Source: Corallium rubrum (lineage: Eukaryota; Cnidaria; Anthozoa; Scleralcyonacea; Coralliidae). From it: a stretch of DNA of 64,000 nt. A model generated the notes under the pieces. That model was not told the DNA's origin and did not search any database. It worked only from the letters and a program-made list of their open reading frames with translations. Of the stretch, positions 60,890 through 64,000 are shown one piece after another. The stretch spans positions 34,734,628 to 34,798,627 of the forward strand of contig OZ035998.1 in the NCBI GenBank assembly GCA_964035015.1, read 5' to 3'. A program made the translations under genes and the position numbers. Every line of letters starts with the position of its first letter. Position 1 is the first letter of the stretch.

Positions 60890-61408
60890 CAACCTCGTCC
60901 CCAGGGCAATTTGCCTCCACGTTGGGAGGTCGGCGAAAATGCCCTGGCATCGGCTGGTCGATTCTATAATCGGATTGGCTGGTTTAAAAACTTGATTAAT
61001 TCAGATACAGTGTAATTTATTCATCAAAATATGAATTGCAATAAATCCACTCTACGAAGTTCATTCAAAGAATTGTAAGGATAGCTTTGGTTAAAGTCAA
61101 GAACAACATTAGATATATGTTTCTTCCTGACATTTAAATGTATCCTGGGTAATCGTGGGGAGTATCATGATGAATAATGCTAGCCAGTTGCATTTATGAT
61201 GAAGGTTCACATGAGTGATTCGGCAGAGCGTTAAATATTTCTTATTTATTATTCATGTATACGTATTATACAAAAACGAAACACAAAGACCGCATAAATT
61301 TTCTTGCCAAAACACCCCAAAATTCTGGGTGTCACGTGACCAGCCGATGCCAGGGCCATTTTCGCCGACCTCCAAACGTGGAGGCAAAATGCCCTGGGGA
61401 CGAGGTTG
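60890..61408. mobile_element. 519-bp MITE with 10-bp target duplication, copy b
   Basis: Same family and length as 32921-33439. AGTTTTAAAG is duplicated exactly at 60880-60889 and 61409-61418. The right duplication is also the left terminus of the next MITE. Confidence 0.87.
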
Positions 61409-61410
61409 AG

Positions 61411-61742
61411 TTTTAAAGTTGAATGACAGTCCGTTCTGCGCATGTACGAAACTAATGTTTACATCTCAATTTACAAAAATATGCTGATACCTTATTCAAG
61501 ATTGTAAGCTTTTCTTCCTTCCTCTTCATTACTTGTCAGTTAAAACGAAACATTTTTAGCAGAAATAGAAGAAATCCAAAGAGATATCCTCGCCGAATCG
61601 CTTGGTTTTCTGCCATGTTGCTCCGAACGGTTTTACACTGAGTGAGTACTTCATGTAATTATCTACGAATGTCCTGTTTATGAGGCTTACAAAAACAAGA
61701 TGGCGGACCATGCGCAGAACGGAGTGTAATTCACCTTTAAAG
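61411..61742. mobile_element. MITE family M-CCGTTCTG, copy b
   Basis: TTTTAAAGTTGAATGACAGT at the left, GTGTAATTCACCTTTAAAG at the right, CCGTTCTGCGCATG just inside. Close to 18449-18737 with an extra GTTGCTCCGAACGG segment. Confidence 0.78.
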
Positions 61743-61916
61743 AAATTCTTTGTTTAATTTTAGCGGAGAAATTACTAAATGCAGCTTTATATAACTCAGT
61801 TTTATATAGTTTTCTAATTAATAATATAACGGTATGGTCTATGCTTATGGTATAATAACATCCCAGTTTGAAAATTTCATGAAACATTTTATGTATATGC
61901 ATATATGAGTTAAAGC

Positions 61917-61917
<1 letters not shown>

Positions 61918-61996
<79 letters not shown>

Positions 61997-62016
61997 ACAT
62001 ATACATACATATACAT

Positions 62017-62082
<66 letters not shown>
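61918..62082. repeat. TA microsatellite with CATA variants
   Basis: About 165 bp, with ATACAT/ATACATGTAT variants in the middle. Confidence 0.95.
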
Positions 62083-62086
<4 letters not shown>

Positions 62087-62182
62087 GTTAAAGTAGTCGT
62101 TTACAATAGACCACAGAGTGCTCGATACTTTTGAAGGTAGAGCAAGATAGATTTTATAAGCAACGTTCATTTTTTTAAATAA

Positions 62183-62203
62183 TATATATATATATATATA
62201 TAT

Positions 62204-62273
<70 letters not shown>
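62183..62273. repeat. TA microsatellite
   Basis: TA array with one TATTATATTATA break. Confidence 0.95.
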
Positions 62274-62277
<4 letters not shown>

Positions 62278-62278
<1 letters not shown>

Positions 62279-62470
62279 TTACCAGGGTTAAGTCACGTTG
62301 GCCTGAAAAACAGAGAAAAATCTTCTCGACGTTTCGAGCGAAGGCCCTTCGTCAGGAGAAATTAGTAAAAAATTTTCTAATTTCTAATTTGACGAAGGGC
62401 CTTCGCTCGAAACGTCGAGAAGATTTTTCTCTGTTTTTCAGGCCAACGTGACTTAACCCTGGTAATATTT
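62278..62470. mobile_element. Near-perfect foldback with CTGACGAA...CGAAACG motif in both arms
   Basis: Outer ends TACCAGGGTTAAGTCACGTT and complement, arms of about 75 bp, inner CGTTTCGAGCGAAGGCCC and its complement. The best preserved member of this family in the window. TA arrays lie on both sides. Confidence 0.85.
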
Positions 62471-62507
62471 GGATTTCAACCGTGGCCGACGCTGTCCTAG
62501 AAGCTTT

Positions 62508-62512
<5 letters not shown>

Positions 62513-62574
<62 letters not shown>
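62513..62574. repeat. TA microsatellite
   Basis: Pure TA, about 62 bp. Confidence 0.95.
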
Positions 62575-62578
<4 letters not shown>

Positions 62579-62756
62579 ACAGTTGCCTGAAGATCGCCCC
62601 GCGTGAAACTGACAGTTGCAACACTCAACATTTTGAGGTAAGCCTACTTATACTATATTCGCTCTACCTTTTTGGTATTGAGCACTTTCCGACATTCTGA
62701 AACATACTGAAACTGACGTCATTAATGCCAGCGGCTATTACTATAGTAATACCATG

Positions 62757-62860
62757 ATCGCCTCGGATTCTTTTGTTCTCCGAGGGAATGTAAACCTCGT
62801 ATTTCCCTCATCGCTCATGCAAGAGGGAAATTTATCCTTTGTCTTCTAATTTTAGAAAAG
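62757..62860. repeat. Fragment of the 20290-20535 repeat
   Basis: TCGGATTCTTTTGTTCTCCG, CCTCGTATTTCCCTCATCG and GCAAGAGGGAAATTTATCC. Confidence 0.6.
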
Positions 62861-62964
62861 GCAAGAATGCAAAATATACCTGTCTATTCATTTCTCCAGT
62901 ACGTGATTGTAAAAATACGAACTTTGTTCACCTCGAAATTCGTTCCTAGTCTCCCTGCTACGCG

Positions 62965-63118
62965 CGGTAAATCCTATAACTCTCGTCAACTCTCATGGTC
63001 AACTCTCATCAACTCTTATCCTCGTTTGACCGGGGGCATGAGAGTTGAGAAAACTCTCAGACAAACTCTCGCTTGCCAACTCTCATCAACTCTCATCCTC
63101 GTTTGACCGGGGCTTAAG
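62965..63118. repeat. Repeated CAACTCTCATCAACTCTCAT units
   Basis: Two blocks ending CCTCGTTTGACCGGGG / GGGC enclose GAGAGTTGAGAAAACTCTC, so partly inverted; probably the ends of a small element. Confidence 0.55.
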
Positions 63119-64000
63119 AAGCGCTATACAGGGACTGTGTGAAAGACAACTTGAGGGATATGGGCATAGATGTTGGTATTGGGAATTGGTTGCACTGAAT
63201 AGGGACCTTTGGAGGAAAACTATTTATGACAGCATTAAAGTGCCTATGAAACGAAAATTTAGTTTGCCTATATTTGCAAGAACTCGTAAATTTTCGCTTC
63301 CTAGCTTGCTTCGTTTTTGAAATATTTCAGTTTGTTTGATATGCAAATTTAACTTATAAGATAACTTTACTTCACAGTTTGCATAATGAGTTATCGCAAA
63401 GTGTTCTATATCTTTGTTATTATCGAACAAAAGCATTTGGCGAATTAGGAACCATGTGCGAGTATTTCTCCTACAACAGAGTCTGTAAATTTTAAGTGAT
63501 TTTGTTTGACAATAACAAAAATGTATAATCTTTTGCGATAAGTCATTATGCAAAGCGTGACGTAAAGTTATCGTATAAGTTAAATTTATATATCACACAA
63601 ATTGAAATATCTCAAAAACGAAGCAAGGAAACCAGAAACTGCAAAAGATGTTACTCTATCATTTTAAGTGTTCTTTCAAATAAGACAAACTTAATTTTCG
63701 TTTCATAGCCACTTTGATAGATTTGAACAAAAGCGGGTAGTATAAAGGCCAAGTTGAAACGCGCTGCAAGGAAATTTGTTTGTGGTATAACAGATCAGGA
63801 ACTAACATGTGGTCGCTTTTGTTTGTCAAAGGCTACTTTGGGAAGGCATCTCTACGAAAGTGCGAGAGACAAGAATTTTGTATGTCTGTACTGTACTGCC
63901 CCCTATTCCACCAAACAACGAGTGTTCTGGTGTGTGGTAAGGTTTGGAAATCCCCATCAGGTTTGAAAAGGCACATGCGCATTCATAAGGATGTTCCCTA
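63110..64000 (+). mobile_element. Decayed LINE 3' end with terminal zinc-finger motif, split by a MITE
   Basis: Before the MITE, frames read KDNLRDMGIDVG and then ELVALNRDLWRKTIYDSI, the pattern DxLxxMGID...WxxLAxDRxxWR at the end of several non-LTR reverse transcriptases. After the MITE (63233-63718), frames read TTSVLVCGKVWKSPSGLKRH and MRIHKD, the C2H2-like finger that ends some of these proteins. At least two frame changes are visible. It runs off the window end. Confidence 0.5.
63233..63718. mobile_element. MITE family M-CRE, copy c (full)
   Basis: TAAAGTGCCTATGAAACGAA and the complement at 63700-63716; arms hold TTGATATGCAAATTTAACTT and TGCATAATGAGTTATCGCAA. The CRE-like site is degraded here. 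It interrupts the LINE remnant. Confidence 0.82.

Overview
The window looks like nuclear DNA of an anthozoan cnidarian, most likely a stony coral. The reasons are two Hox-type homeobox genes with short exons and a phase-1 intron, a 26 kb animal TRIM-NHL gene, AT-rich introns full of small foldback elements, 5S-rRNA-headed SINEs, and long TA, TCTG and pentanucleotide arrays. The species call is inference; the genes are read directly from the sequence.

Left part (1-13.3 kb): a divergent pair of two-exon Hox-type genes. Gene 1 (minus, 123-1659) encodes 200 aa, and gene 2 (plus, 10981-12876) encodes 267 aa. Both introns are phase 1 and the spliced frames join exactly. The 9.3 kb between them holds a LINE remnant, TTAA-bounded small elements, a 2.4 kb AT-rich degenerate repeat block with three 141-bp tandem copies, and a tRNA-like head.

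Middle (13.3-32.5 kb): I found no gene I can support. It is dense with foldback elements, a 0.5 kb repeat present twice (once inside a GTTAT array), a reverse-strand 5S-SINE, tRNA-like SINE heads, and several long inverted repeats.

Right part (32.5-58.7 kb): one minus-strand gene with eleven coding exons, all joining in frame, encodes an 878-aa RING / B-box 1 / B-box 2 / coiled-coil / filamin / six-NHL protein, the LIN-41/TRIM71 layout. Its introns hold many repeats. The 6.9 kb intron 3 also holds, on the opposite strand, a two-exon Crypton-type tyrosine-recombinase (DUF3504-like) gene. That gene is interrupted by a 670-bp element with a TTA target duplication, inserted inside the codon of the putative catalytic tyrosine.

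End (58.7-64 kb): foldback elements, TA arrays and a decayed LINE 3' end running off the window. I saw no retrovirus-like or other capsid- or envelope-bearing element. All element family assignments rest on termini and target duplications read by eye.
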